This document shows positions 1-6,853 of a stretch of DNA of 13,994 nucleotides, one piece after another (position 1 is the first letter of the stretch; each line of letters opens with the position of its first letter). Source of the DNA: an uncultured Clostridiaceae bacterium (GTDB lineage Bacteria > Bacillota > Clostridia > Lachnospirales > Lachnospiraceae); assembly GCA_947175805.1 (NCBI GenBank), contig CAMWOF010000023.1:1-13994 (forward strand), written 5' to 3'. The notes beneath the pieces are model-generated. The model had not been told where the DNA came from. It ran no database searches and saw nothing but the letters and a program-made list of their open reading frames with translations. The translations under genes and the position numbers were made by a program.

Positions 1-519
1 GATGTATCCATGGAGGAATATCGTGGGATTTTAGGCTATCTGCCTCAGGATTTTGGGTATTATCCGGAGTTTTCGGGCAGGGATTTCCTTCTCTATATGG
101 CTGCTCTTAAAGGGATGGGAAAAGGGCAGGCAAAGGAGCGGGTGGAGGAGCTTTTAGAGCTGGTGGCATTAACGGAGGCTGCCAAAAAGAAGGTCCGTAC
201 TTATTCGGGAGGTATGAAGCAGCGATTGGGCATTGCCCAGGCACTGTTAAATGAGCCAAAGCTGCTGATTCTGGATGAGCCCACAGCGGGCTTAGACCCG
301 AAGGAGAGAGTGCGTTTCCGCAATCTGATACAGGGCTTGGGTAAGAGTAGTGTAGTGATTTTGTCCACCCATATCGTGTCGGATATTGATAAGATTGCGG
401 ACAGGATTTTAATGATGAATGAGGGACAGCTAATATTTAACGGAACGAGAGATGAGATAGAAGGAGATTTGGAGAACTTTTATCTGGAAGAATTTGATGG
501 ATTGGAGGATATGGCATAA
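1..519 (+). CDS. ABC transporter ATP-binding protein, 3' part (5' end outside window)
   Basis: This is the C-terminal part of an ABC ATPase that powers the membrane protein encoded next to it. The reading frame is open from base 1 and continues upstream of the window, so the ATG at 10 is probably an internal Met rather than the start. Visible motifs in order are the Q-loop region (LPQDFG, about 40-57), the ABC signature YSGGMKQRLG at about 202-231, Walker B LLILDE at 262-279 followed by the D-loop AGLD, and the switch His of STH at 370-372. Walker A is missing only because it lies upstream. The signature and Walker B style fit the ABC-2/drug or lantibiotic exporter class (CcmA/BcrA-like), which is a family inference. 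The stop overlaps the permease start by one base (TAATG), implying translational coupling. The substrate is unknown. Confidence 0.93.
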   Translation, partial: DVSMEEYRGILGYLPQDFGYYPEFSGRDFLLYMAALKGMGKGQAKERVEELLELVALTEAAKKKVRTYSGGMKQRLGIAQALLNEPKLLILDEPTAGLDPKERVRFRNLIQGLGKSSVVILSTHIVSDIDKIADRILMMNEGQLIFNGTRDEIEGDLENFYLEEFDGLEDMA

Positions 520-1799
520 TGAGGACACTGGTAGGCTTCGAGCTGCGCAAAATAGTAAAAAAGAGAAGCTTTGTCATTGCATTTTTTGTGTTTATGGCAA
601 TTCAGACTCTTTTGGCGTTTTCAGGATGTTTGGGAAATACATATATTAACGGAGAGCTTTTAGAAACCCACATGGAGCGGAATAAAAAGGATTTGGAATA
701 CGGAAGGGCATTTTCGGGCAGAACCGTTGATGAGGCATTACTCCGGGAGATAGAGGCGGTAATGAATAAGGTGGATATTATTAGAAGAGAACTCAAATCG
801 GGATTGTACATCGAGGCAGAAATGGCAACGAGCAATGCGGATATGACAGATGATGGTGTGTCTTATATGCTCACGGATATGTATCAGAATGAAGTGCGCC
901 CTTATGAGGGCATTTTTGATCAGATAAAGGGGATGGCAGGCATGCGGGGGCTCTCTGTGCTTTCTTTGTCGGAAGAGGAATTCTATGCGCATGTAGACAA
1001 ATTGCGGGAGGATATGTATGCAGGATATGGATTATCGGAAAAAGAGAAGAAGTATTGGCAGACTAAGGCAGACAGCCTCCCGGATAAGCTGACATATGAA
1101 TATAGCCTTGCCTATGAAAGCCTGATACATATGGACGGCAGTTATATGACATTGATGCTTCTTACATTTTTTCTGTCTATGGTGATGGTAAATGTGTTTA
1201 TGGTGGAGGCAAATCAGAGAACTGACCAGCTGGTGTTTTCCACCCGGCTGGGTAGAGGAAAGCTGTACGGGGCAAAGCTGCTGGCGGGAGTACTTGTAAC
1301 ATTTGTGGTGACCATAGTGTTTGTGTTGATTGATGTTATCGGAAATGCAACCGCATATGGGTGGGACGGTTTTCATGCAAGCCTTCAGAGTGTTATGGCA
1401 TCGTGGTATCCCTATCCGCTTTCCGCAGGAGAGACCTGGCTTATTATGTTGGGCATTTTAGTGCTCTCGGCTATCCTGATTGCCGTTATTACAATGGTAT
1501 TGGCATGGGTGATTAAAAATAGTGTATTTACCATTGCAATCATGATAGGAGGACTATTTGTTGCCCGACTGATTCCGGTGCCGCCTTTAGAATGGGGACT
1601 GATTTCCCAGCTATGGAATATGATACCTATCAATCTTTTGAAGTTTGATCAGGGCTTTTCTGATATGCGGCTTTATTCTCTGCCGGGAATTAGTCTGACT
1701 CCATGGCAGTTTGCACCTATCCTGTTTGTTTTTCTGGGAGCCTGTGTCATATTTGCAGGAAAGATGAGTTTTTGTAAAGCACAGATTAAGGGAAGGTAG
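519..1799 (+). CDS. ABC-2 type transporter permease, 426 aa
   Basis: This is an integral membrane partner of the upstream ATPase and probably forms an exporter. Hydrophobic segments occur at about residues 18-37, 208-229, 251-274, 306-331, 334-352 and 397-416, giving the six-helix layout of ABC-2 permeases. A charged, largely hydrophilic stretch of about 170 residues (38-207) lies between helices 1 and 2 and would be external if the short basic N-terminus (FELRKIVKKR) is cytoplasmic. The segment after helix 2 (QRTDQLVFSTRLGRGKLYG) resembles the cytoplasmic coupling region of this family, where an ATPase contact is expected. The start codon overlaps the stop of the ATPase gene, so its position is secure. 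No obvious hairpin terminator follows; the next gene is a convergent tRNA. The substrate cannot be told from sequence; bacitracin/lantibiotic-type or lipid export are possible. Confidence 0.85.
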   Translation: MRTLVGFELRKIVKKRSFVIAFFVFMAIQTLLAFSGCLGNTYINGELLETHMERNKKDLEYGRAFSGRTVDEALLREIEAVMNKVDIIRRELKSGLYIEAEMATSNADMTDDGVSYMLTDMYQNEVRPYEGIFDQIKGMAGMRGLSVLSLSEEEFYAHVDKLREDMYAGYGLSEKEKKYWQTKADSLPDKLTYEYSLAYESLIHMDGSYMTLMLLTFFLSMVMVNVFMVEANQRTDQLVFSTRLGRGKLYGAKLLAGVLVTFVVTIVFVLIDVIGNATAYGWDGFHASLQSVMASWYPYPLSAGETWLIMLGILVLSAILIAVITMVLAWVIKNSVFTIAIMIGGLFVARLIPVPPLEWGLISQLWNMIPINLLKFDQGFSDMRLYSLPGISLTPWQFAPILFVFLGACVIFAGKMSFCKAQIKGR

Positions 1800-1829
1800 G
1801 AAAAGAATATAAAGATAAGCATAAAAAAA

Positions 1830-1903
1830 TCGGGGTGACAGGATTTGAACCTGCGGCCTCTTAGTCCCGAACCAAGCGCTCTACCAAGCTGAGCCACACC
1901 CCG
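1830..1903 (-). tRNA. tRNA-Pro (anticodon CGG)
   Basis: Read on the minus strand, 74 nt fold into a complete cloverleaf. The acceptor arm CGGGGTG pairs with CACCCCG, the D-stem is GCTC/GAGC, and the anticodon stem CTTGG/CTAAG (one G-T pair) encloses the loop TTCGGGA with anticodon CGG. The T-arm is CAGG-TTCAAAT-CCTG and the discriminator base is A. A C1-G72 first pair and A73 fit bacterial tRNA-Pro. CCA is not encoded: the 3' flank runs straight into seven T residues (minus strand, 1829-1823), which probably serve as the transcription end. The gene is convergent with the ABC-2 permease 30 bp away. Confidence 0.95.
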
Positions 1904-1937
1904 ATAAACACATATATGTGCGTTTGACGCAAGTAAT

Positions 1938-1966
1938 ATAATAACTGATGTGTATGAAAATGTCAA
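1938..1966 (-). promoter_or_regulatory. Promoter of tRNA-Pro
   Basis: On the minus strand a perfect -35 TTGACA (1966-1961) is followed by a 17-bp spacer and TATTAT (1943-1938, five of six matches to TATAAT). The tRNA 5' end is about 35 bp downstream, leaving a short leader for RNase P removal. This fits a strong housekeeping sigma-A promoter. Confidence 0.75.
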
Positions 1967-1983
1967 TATGTGATTTTTCGCAG

Positions 1984-2012
1984 TTGTTTTCTCCTTCAAA
2001 ATAAGTTATACT
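1984..2012 (+). promoter_or_regulatory. Promoter of the CpXC gene
   Basis: TTGTTT (1984-1989), a 17-bp spacer and TATACT (2007-2012) form a plausible sigma-A promoter. Its -10 is 35 bp upstream of the start codon. It lies back to back with the tRNA promoter, so the 1904-2046 gap is a divergent promoter region. Confidence 0.55.
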
Positions 2013-2046
2013 TAGCGAGTATGCAATGCAATACTAGGAGGATGTC

Positions 2047-2763
2047 ATGAAGGATCAGAAAGAAACAGATTTAACCTGCCCGGAGTGCGGTAAGGAACAT
2101 AAAGTGATTCGATATGAGCGGATTGTAGGGAACACGCAGCCGGAGCTAAAGAGCAGGCTTTTGAAAAACGAGCTGTTCAGATTCAAATGTGAAGGCTGTG
2201 GGCTGGAGCTGCCGATGATATATCCTTGTCTTTACCAGGATGTGGAAAAAGGTTATATGGTCTGGTTTGTGCCTGCATCGGATAAGGAGCAGTTAGATAA
2301 AATTGCTGCCTTTAATGCAGAATCCCTGGTGGATGATAACTATAAGAATCTTAATAAGCAGTACAAGCTACGTATTGCTGTCAGTGTGAACGGGTTTATT
2401 GAGAAGCTTTTAATCCTGGACGAAGACTTGGATGACAGGGCGGTTGAGGTGCAGAAGGTAATGCTGGTCAGCCAGCTTGGTCAGACTGGCAAGTACAGGA
2501 ATGACAAGGTGCGGGGCGTTTTTTTTGAAATGGTGCGGCAGGATGACTACGGCTATACGGTTTTGTTTCAGGAAGCGGGACCGGTGTCCTTCAAATTGGA
2601 TATGGAGCAGTATTATAAGATTTCTCTCAGAAACAGGCAGCTTTTTGACGAGCATATGCCAGAGGGCTTTTGTGTTATCCAGGAACAGTGGGCAATTGAG
2701 AGGTTTCGTGAGATTGTGAAGGATTCTATGTCCAAAAAGGGCAAGCGCAGGCGAAAAGCATAA
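2047..2763 (+). CDS. CpXC-domain protein, 238 aa, function unknown
   Basis: The N-terminal 75 residues carry a Cys-rich module: CPEC at residues 11-14, CEGC at 48-51, then LPMIYPCLYQD with Cys61, and the aromatic stretch GYMVWFVP. Two CxxC pairs plus a following hydrophobic YPxLYxD segment match my recollection of the CpXC family, presumed zinc-binding and widespread in gut Clostridia. The remaining 160 residues look like a soluble mixed alpha/beta domain, and the C-terminus is strongly basic (KKGKRRRK), which might contact nucleic acid. No signal peptide or membrane segment is visible, so it is probably cytoplasmic. The start is supported by a perfect AGGAGG at 2036-2041, five bases before the ATG. 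It has its own promoter and terminator, so it appears to be a single-gene unit. No role is established for the family; I do not assign one. Confidence 0.8.
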   Translation: MKDQKETDLTCPECGKEHKVIRYERIVGNTQPELKSRLLKNELFRFKCEGCGLELPMIYPCLYQDVEKGYMVWFVPASDKEQLDKIAAFNAESLVDDNYKNLNKQYKLRIAVSVNGFIEKLLILDEDLDDRAVEVQKVMLVSQLGQTGKYRNDKVRGVFFEMVRQDDYGYTVLFQEAGPVSFKLDMEQYYKISLRNRQLFDEHMPEGFCVIQEQWAIERFREIVKDSMSKKGKRRRKA

Positions 2764-2787
2764 TTATATAATAAAACAAAAGCAGGG

Positions 2788-2814
2788 AGGGTTGTCAATT
2801 CGACAGCCCTTTTT
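2788..2814 (+). terminator. Intrinsic terminator after the CpXC gene
   Basis: A nine-pair stem AGGGTTGTC (2788-2796) with GACAGCCCT (2802-2810), including one G-T pair, closes a five-base loop AATTC and is followed by TTTT. It lies 25 bp after the stop codon, which isolates the CpXC gene from the downstream regulator. Confidence 0.88.
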
Positions 2815-2835
2815 CGAGTATTTCTTTGTAATATT

Positions 2836-2891
2836 TTCTTAAGGTTCTGTTGTAAATGTTCGTAAGAATTGGATGTTATTGTTGATATTGT
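2836..2891 (+). promoter_or_regulatory. Candidate operator and promoter of the first two-component system
   Basis: Two similar octamers, TTCTTAAG (2836-2843) and TTCGTAAG (2859-2866), sit 23 bp apart with a further TGTAAATG between them. A weak -10 candidate TATTGT lies at 2886-2891, so the second octamer would overlap the -35 position. Direct repeats overlapping a poor -35 are typical of OmpR-family activated promoters, so autoregulation by the downstream regulator is possible. No strong -35 is visible and the call is tentative. Confidence 0.3.
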
Positions 2892-2923
2892 AAGATTGGG
2901 AAATTGATTATGAGGTGTAGAGG

Positions 2924-3616
2924 ATGAATATTTTAGTATGTGATGATGACAAGGAGATTGTGGAGGCAATCACTATTTACCTGCAGCAGGAGGGCTATAC
3001 GATTTTTCCTGCTTATAATGGGAGAGAGGCTTTAGAGGTGATGAGAAATCAGGAAATACAGTTGGTCATTATGGATATTATGATGCCGGTTATGGACGGC
3101 ACGCATGCAGTCATGACAATCCGCAAGACCAGCAATGTGCCTGTCATTATGCTGTCGGCAAAGTCGGAGGACATGGATAAGATTCTCGGTCTGAATGTAG
3201 GGGCAGATGATTATGTTACCAAGCCCTTTAACCCGTTGGAGCTGATTGCCAGGGTGAAGTCACAGCTTCGCCGCTACACGAGGCTTGGAAGCATGGTGGA
3301 GGAAAATTCCCATGTTCTTGTCAATGGGGATTTGGTGCTGGATGATGATAAGAAGCTGGTGACCCTTGCGGGGGAGCCGCTAAAGCTCACACCCACTGAG
3401 TATAAGATTGTGCATTTGCTGATGTCCAATCTCGGTATGGTGTTTTCTTCGTCTGTTATCTATGAGAAAATATGGCAGGAAGACGCCTATGCAACGGAGA
3501 ATATTGTATCTGTACATATCAGGCGTATTCGGGAGAAGCTGGAAATCGACACGAAAAACCCAAGGTATATTAAGGTCATGTGGGGCGTTGGTTATCGTAT
3601 GGATAAGTTGGATTAG
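2924..3616 (+). CDS. OmpR/PhoB-family response regulator (system 1), 230 aa
   Basis: This is a DNA-binding regulator controlled by phosphorylation. The receiver domain (about 1-120) shows the acidic cluster Asp7-Asp8-Asp9, phospho-acceptor Asp51 in IMDIMMP, Ser78 and Lys100 in TKPF, so all catalytic positions are intact. The C-terminal domain (about 130-228) is a winged helix: LTPTEYKIVHLL, then the recognition-helix region ENIVSVHIRRIREKL, and the closing VMWGVGYRM wing. Overall it is VanR/PhoB-like, though the target genes are unknown. The start codon has GAGGTG at 2912-2917 six bases upstream. The kinase gene follows after 17 bp, so the two are almost certainly cotranscribed partners. Confidence 0.95.
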   Translation: MNILVCDDDKEIVEAITIYLQQEGYTIFPAYNGREALEVMRNQEIQLVIMDIMMPVMDGTHAVMTIRKTSNVPVIMLSAKSEDMDKILGLNVGADDYVTKPFNPLELIARVKSQLRRYTRLGSMVEENSHVLVNGDLVLDDDKKLVTLAGEPLKLTPTEYKIVHLLMSNLGMVFSSSVIYEKIWQEDAYATENIVSVHIRRIREKLEIDTKNPRYIKVMWGVGYRMDKLD

Positions 3617-3633
3617 AAAAGGAATGGTGAAGA

Positions 3634-6561
3634 ATGAAGAAGTTTTTATATGCAGGGGTAACAAAATGGATGGCAGGGATTTTGCTGCTGCTTTGTCTGG
3701 GCGCAGGCATATATTTCGGTGTATGGGTAATGTCAGCCGTTTCTTCCGGTGGTATGGAGGTGTTGCAAGAGACGGTGCCGGCTACTTATTTTGACTCCCA
3801 GGTGTGCCTGGACAGCCTGGCACATGCCGTAAAGGCAGATATACTAAATGAATTTGGGAAGCAGGTATACAGGGAGTATAAGGGGATGCCCATGGCAACG
3901 GCGATGGAAATCGCTTATTATGATCCAGAGCAGATTGTAAGCTATGAATTCGAGGATATTGCTGATCTTACCGAGGAAGAATACCGGGCGCTGGTGTATA
4001 ATCTTACCCCGGACGAATACATTGAGTGGGATAATCTTATCGGGGTTTCACGCGCATACACATATAAGCACCTGGCAGAGCTAATGCCGGATGCGTCGGC
4101 AGACGTGGAGGGAAATGGTAATCTCCAAGCATTGTTTCAGAATGAAGGTGTGGACAAGTCGAATGCGTATGTGGAGATAGCGAAGAAAAAGTTAATTGAG
4201 GTGATAAAAGCGTATGGCAGAAAGCTCAGCCTGGATGAGTACTATGAAGAGGATGAACGCCTGTTTGACGGCATCGGGACATCTGAATATTTGAGTGACG
4301 AATCTATAGCTACTACAGCAATCACAGATGAGTCTGGCGAAGCTACAGAGGCTTCCATGGAACTGCCGACATATAACGTGTATGTGGCAGAGGTGGCAGG
4401 CAGCCGGTGGGAGTATATTGATGGCACGGAACAGGTGAGGTGCAGCCGGTTTGGGGCGTTGGATACAGGAGAAAAATGGCTGTTCTATAATAAAGACGAT
4501 TTGAATAACTGGACGAAGCTGTATGGCGAGAAATCATACGCACATATGGATGAGGCTTTTTTAGCAGTGCCGGTTTACTATTTTGACACATTGGCAGCGT
4601 ACTATGTATCGGCTTATAATACTTACATGTCATACTCCGAAGCGGTGAAGCAGTTGCATTCCGGGGAAAGTAACTACCGGTATGAGGTTAAGCTGGATAA
4701 CAAGTCAGAGGCTTGGTCAAACATACAGAAGGGAGAGGATATTACAAAAAATAATGTTCTGACATGGAGCTGTGATTTGAATGGCAATCAGATAGACGGA
4801 ACCTTAACGGAAGCAAATGCACAGTATTTATACGACAGGCTGTTTTCTGATGGCTCATCTTATAGTGTGCAGACCTTTGATGGCGAAGTTTATTACTTAG
4901 AGGACTATTTGATGAGCCATGAGGCGAAAATTACGATTTCCGTTGCAGATAGAATGGAGTACAATGACTTTTTATCCTATGGATTGAAGGAGTTTGAGCA
5001 GAACAGGGATTTGTATCGGCATGCAAAGACATATCTGGCCTACAGTGTTCTGCTGCTAATGGCTGCCCTGGTATTGTTTGCGTATTTATGTCTAGTAGTC
5101 GGTTATCAGGACAATAACAATACCTTGACTAAAATGCAGGTGAGCTTTCGTGTGTATACAGAGCTGATACTTGGTTTGCCGACAGCCCTGCTGTTTACGG
5201 AACTGCTGGCAGGGGATATGCTGATGAACAGCAGGGATGCTGAGATTATGTTTGGCAGCCGGGAGAACTGTGCTATTTTCATAGTGATTTTGATGTGTTG
5301 CTCTGTCCTTCCATTCTGCTTTGAGCTGCTGACAAGAATCCGGCATAAAATGTTCCTGCAAAGGAGCTTGTGCGCGCATCTTGTGAGAATTGTATGGAAG
5401 GAAGCTTTCAAGCTCTATAAAGCCATAGCGCAAAGGTTCGGGGAAAGATACGGGAAGATGAAGGCTGCGGGAAGTAATCTGCTAAGCGCCTTCAGGATAG
5501 ACTACAGACTGTCAGCGGCCTTTGTATGCAGCCAGATAGTATTGTTTATCCTGGTCATGATTGGCGGGGCAGGCTTTTACAGAGGACACGAGGTGGGTAT
5601 GGCTGCTCTTGTACTGGCGTTTGTGATAGAGGCATTGGTGTTTAATCGCGTCTTTCGTGATATCCGGTATACCGCAGAGATTATAGACGGTGTTGCCCAG
5701 TTAAAGGAAGGAAACCTGGATTATAAAATCAGCACAGAGCATATGCATGGACATAAAAGGGCATTGGCAGAGAATATTAACCATCTGCAGAATGGCCTGA
5801 AGCTGGCAGTGGAGCAGAGTTTAAAGGATGAGCGGCTAAAGACGGAACTGATTACCAATGTTTCCCATGATATTAAAACGCCGTTGACATCTATTATCAA
5901 TTATGTGGATTTGTTGAAGAAGGAGCCGATGGCAGGGGAAAATTCGGAGCATTATTTAGAGGTGCTTGACCAGAAATCCCAGCGGTTAAAGCAGCTTATG
6001 GAGGATTTGGTGGAGGTGTCAAAGTCATCCACGGGAAATGTGGAATTTGTTCCGATGCGCCTTGATTTGATTGAACTGTTAAGACAGACCTTAGGTGAGT
6101 TTGAGGATAAGTTTAAAAGTAGAAATCTGACGGTCATAGAAAATTTCAAAATAGACTGTGCCGTTGTAAATCTGGACAGCAGGCATACCTTCCGGGTATT
6201 TGAGAATCTCTGCCAGAACATCTATAAGTATGCCATGGAAAATTCCAGAATTTATGTGGATGTGTCAGAGGAGGCTGCCACAGTTTCCGTGGTGATGAAA
6301 AATATATCGCAGTATGAACTTAATATTTCTGCGGAGGAACTGATGGAGCGGTTCGTCCGGGGAGATGAATCAAGAAATACAAGCGGCTCCGGTCTGGGGC
6401 TGTCCATTGCCAGGAATCTGGTGACGCTGCAGCAGGGAACATTTGAAATTACACTGGACGGTGACCTTTTCAAGGTGACGGTGAAATTTCCGCTGACAGG
6501 CATCAAGGATGGATTGGATGAGCCGCAGGATGTGCAGACGGATACTGGAGCAAAGAAGTAA
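3634..6561 (+). CDS. Very large multi-pass sensor histidine kinase (system 1), 975 aa
   Basis: This is a membrane kinase expected to phosphorylate the regulator encoded just upstream. Helix 1 spans about 12-34, followed by a roughly 430-residue hydrophilic region (35-464), probably external, rich in Tyr, Asp and Glu and not matching a sensor fold I recognise. Five more hydrophobic segments lie at about 465-490, 508-526, 545-567, 625-648 and 653-674. A HAMP-like linker (675-725) leads to the HisKA domain with phospho-acceptor His745 in NVSHDIKTPL. The ATPase domain has an N-box around Asn858/Asn862 and a G2 box GSGLGL at 918-923. The usual DxGxG G1 motif is not seen; MKNIS occupies that region, as I recall for other VanS-like clostridial kinases. 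The usual length is 350-600 aa, so this one is unusually long. The ATG follows a GGTGA at 3626-3630; spacing is tight but I see no better start. Its ligand is unknown. Confidence 0.93.
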   Translation: MKKFLYAGVTKWMAGILLLLCLGAGIYFGVWVMSAVSSGGMEVLQETVPATYFDSQVCLDSLAHAVKADILNEFGKQVYREYKGMPMATAMEIAYYDPEQIVSYEFEDIADLTEEEYRALVYNLTPDEYIEWDNLIGVSRAYTYKHLAELMPDASADVEGNGNLQALFQNEGVDKSNAYVEIAKKKLIEVIKAYGRKLSLDEYYEEDERLFDGIGTSEYLSDESIATTAITDESGEATEASMELPTYNVYVAEVAGSRWEYIDGTEQVRCSRFGALDTGEKWLFYNKDDLNNWTKLYGEKSYAHMDEAFLAVPVYYFDTLAAYYVSAYNTYMSYSEAVKQLHSGESNYRYEVKLDNKSEAWSNIQKGEDITKNNVLTWSCDLNGNQIDGTLTEANAQYLYDRLFSDGSSYSVQTFDGEVYYLEDYLMSHEAKITISVADRMEYNDFLSYGLKEFEQNRDLYRHAKTYLAYSVLLLMAALVLFAYLCLVVGYQDNNNTLTKMQVSFRVYTELILGLPTALLFTELLAGDMLMNSRDAEIMFGSRENCAIFIVILMCCSVLPFCFELLTRIRHKMFLQRSLCAHLVRIVWKEAFKLYKAIAQRFGERYGKMKAAGSNLLSAFRIDYRLSAAFVCSQIVLFILVMIGGAGFYRGHEVGMAALVLAFVIEALVFNRVFRDIRYTAEIIDGVAQLKEGNLDYKISTEHMHGHKRALAENINHLQNGLKLAVEQSLKDERLKTELITNVSHDIKTPLTSIINYVDLLKKEPMAGENSEHYLEVLDQKSQRLKQLMEDLVEVSKSSTGNVEFVPMRLDLIELLRQTLGEFEDKFKSRNLTVIENFKIDCAVVNLDSRHTFRVFENLCQNIYKYAMENSRIYVDVSEEAATVSVVMKNISQYELNISAEELMERFVRGDESRNTSGSGLGLSIARNLVTLQQGTFEITLDGDLFKVTVKFPLTGIKDGLDEPQDVQTDTGAKK

Positions 6562-6592
6562 AAACATAAAAAAGTATCAATGGTAAAGGAAG

Positions 6593-6659
6593 ACCGGTCA
6601 GCCAATGGTCCACATTTGCGAAGCTGCTGCAATGTGGGATATGGCTGGCCGGTTTGTTT
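6593..6659 (+). terminator. Long hairpin after kinase 1, probable terminator
   Basis: A two-part hairpin begins about 30 bp after the kinase stop. The outer stem pairs 6593-6604 with 6642-6653 over 12 pairs (ACCGGTCAGCCA with TGGCTGGCCGGT, one wobble). After a small internal loop, CCACATT (6610-6616) pairs with AATGTGG (6631-6637), extended by GC/GC past a one-base bulge. The loop is nine bases. It is followed by TTTGTTTG rather than an unbroken T run. Intrinsic termination is the simplest role; the stem is longer than most terminators. Confidence 0.65.
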
Positions 6660-6687
6660 GCACTTACAATAAAATATATGGTATAAT
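6658..6687 (+). promoter_or_regulatory. Candidate promoter for the second two-component system
   Basis: TTGCAC (6658-6663), an 18-bp spacer and a perfect TATAAT (6682-6687) directly follow the hairpin. Transcription from here would give a leader of about 155 nt containing two further hairpins before the regulator start at 6851. Three more TATAAT hexamers follow (6723, 6762, 6789) but none has a convincing -35. Confidence 0.5.
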
Positions 6688-6689
6688 GA

Positions 6690-6730
6690 GCATTGCAGAG
6701 CTTTGCGCTTGCGCAAAAGCTCTATAATGC
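6690..6730. repeat. Inverted repeat in the leader of system 2
   Basis: GCATTGCAGAGCTTTGCGC is mirrored by GCGCAAAAGCTCTATAATGC across a TT centre. About 17 pairs form, with two mismatches and one extra base. No T run follows, so it is not a simple terminator. It would sit at the very 5' end of a transcript started at the 6682 TATAAT. It may be a leader hairpin or part of a dispersed repeat. Confidence 0.6.
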
Positions 6731-6739
6731 GAAAACAGT

Positions 6740-6760
6740 CATCGAGCCGTAGGCGAGATG
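6740..6760. repeat. Imperfect palindrome with CCGTAGG centre (copy 1)
   Basis: CATCGAGCC (6740-6748) and GGCGAGATG (6752-6760) form a stem with seven of nine pairs around the loop GTA. The same stem-closing centre CCGTAGG occurs in a second palindrome at 11447-11473. The shared centre suggests a small REP-like palindromic family, but two copies in one window are weak evidence. Confidence 0.4.
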
Positions 6761-6840
6761 CTATAATAATTCCGTCAAGCGAGGGAAGTATAATGATTAT
6801 ATAAATTATTTTTAGGAAGCATATAAAAATTGATTATAAA

Positions 6841-6853
6841 AGGAGTACGGATG
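6841..6853 (+). promoter_or_regulatory. Ribosome binding site that fixes the start of regulator 2
   Basis: AGGAG (6841-6845) lies five bases before the ATG at 6851. An in-frame TTG at 6830 could extend the protein by seven residues, but this site would then lie inside the coding region. The ATG also gives the normal receiver N-terminus MNRLLLVEDD. Confidence 0.85.

Larger units (their letters stand above)
6562..6850. other. 289-bp noncoding region between systems 1 and 2
   Basis: No convincing reading frame is present. It contains, in order, the long hairpin 6593-6653, a candidate promoter 6658-6687, the inverted repeat 6690-6730, the CCGTAGG palindrome 6740-6760, TATAAT hexamers at 6682, 6723, 6762 and 6789, then an A/T-rich stretch leading to the ribosome binding site. 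It is the most structured noncoding segment in the window. Confidence 0.7.

Noticed and set aside
1830..1903. tRNA-Pro as an integration site for a mobile element
   Set aside because: No integrase gene and no second copy of the tRNA 3' end were seen in the window.
1673..1999. Minus-strand 108-aa open frame containing AQLGRALGSGLRGRRFK
   Set aside because: It is a translation through the tRNA-Pro gene; this peptide type is a well-known false protein produced from tRNA sequences. It also overlaps the end of the permease gene.
6830..6850. Seven-codon upstream extension of regulator 2 from a TTG
   Set aside because: The AGGAG ribosome binding site lies inside it and the ATG at 6851 restores the normal receiver N-terminus.
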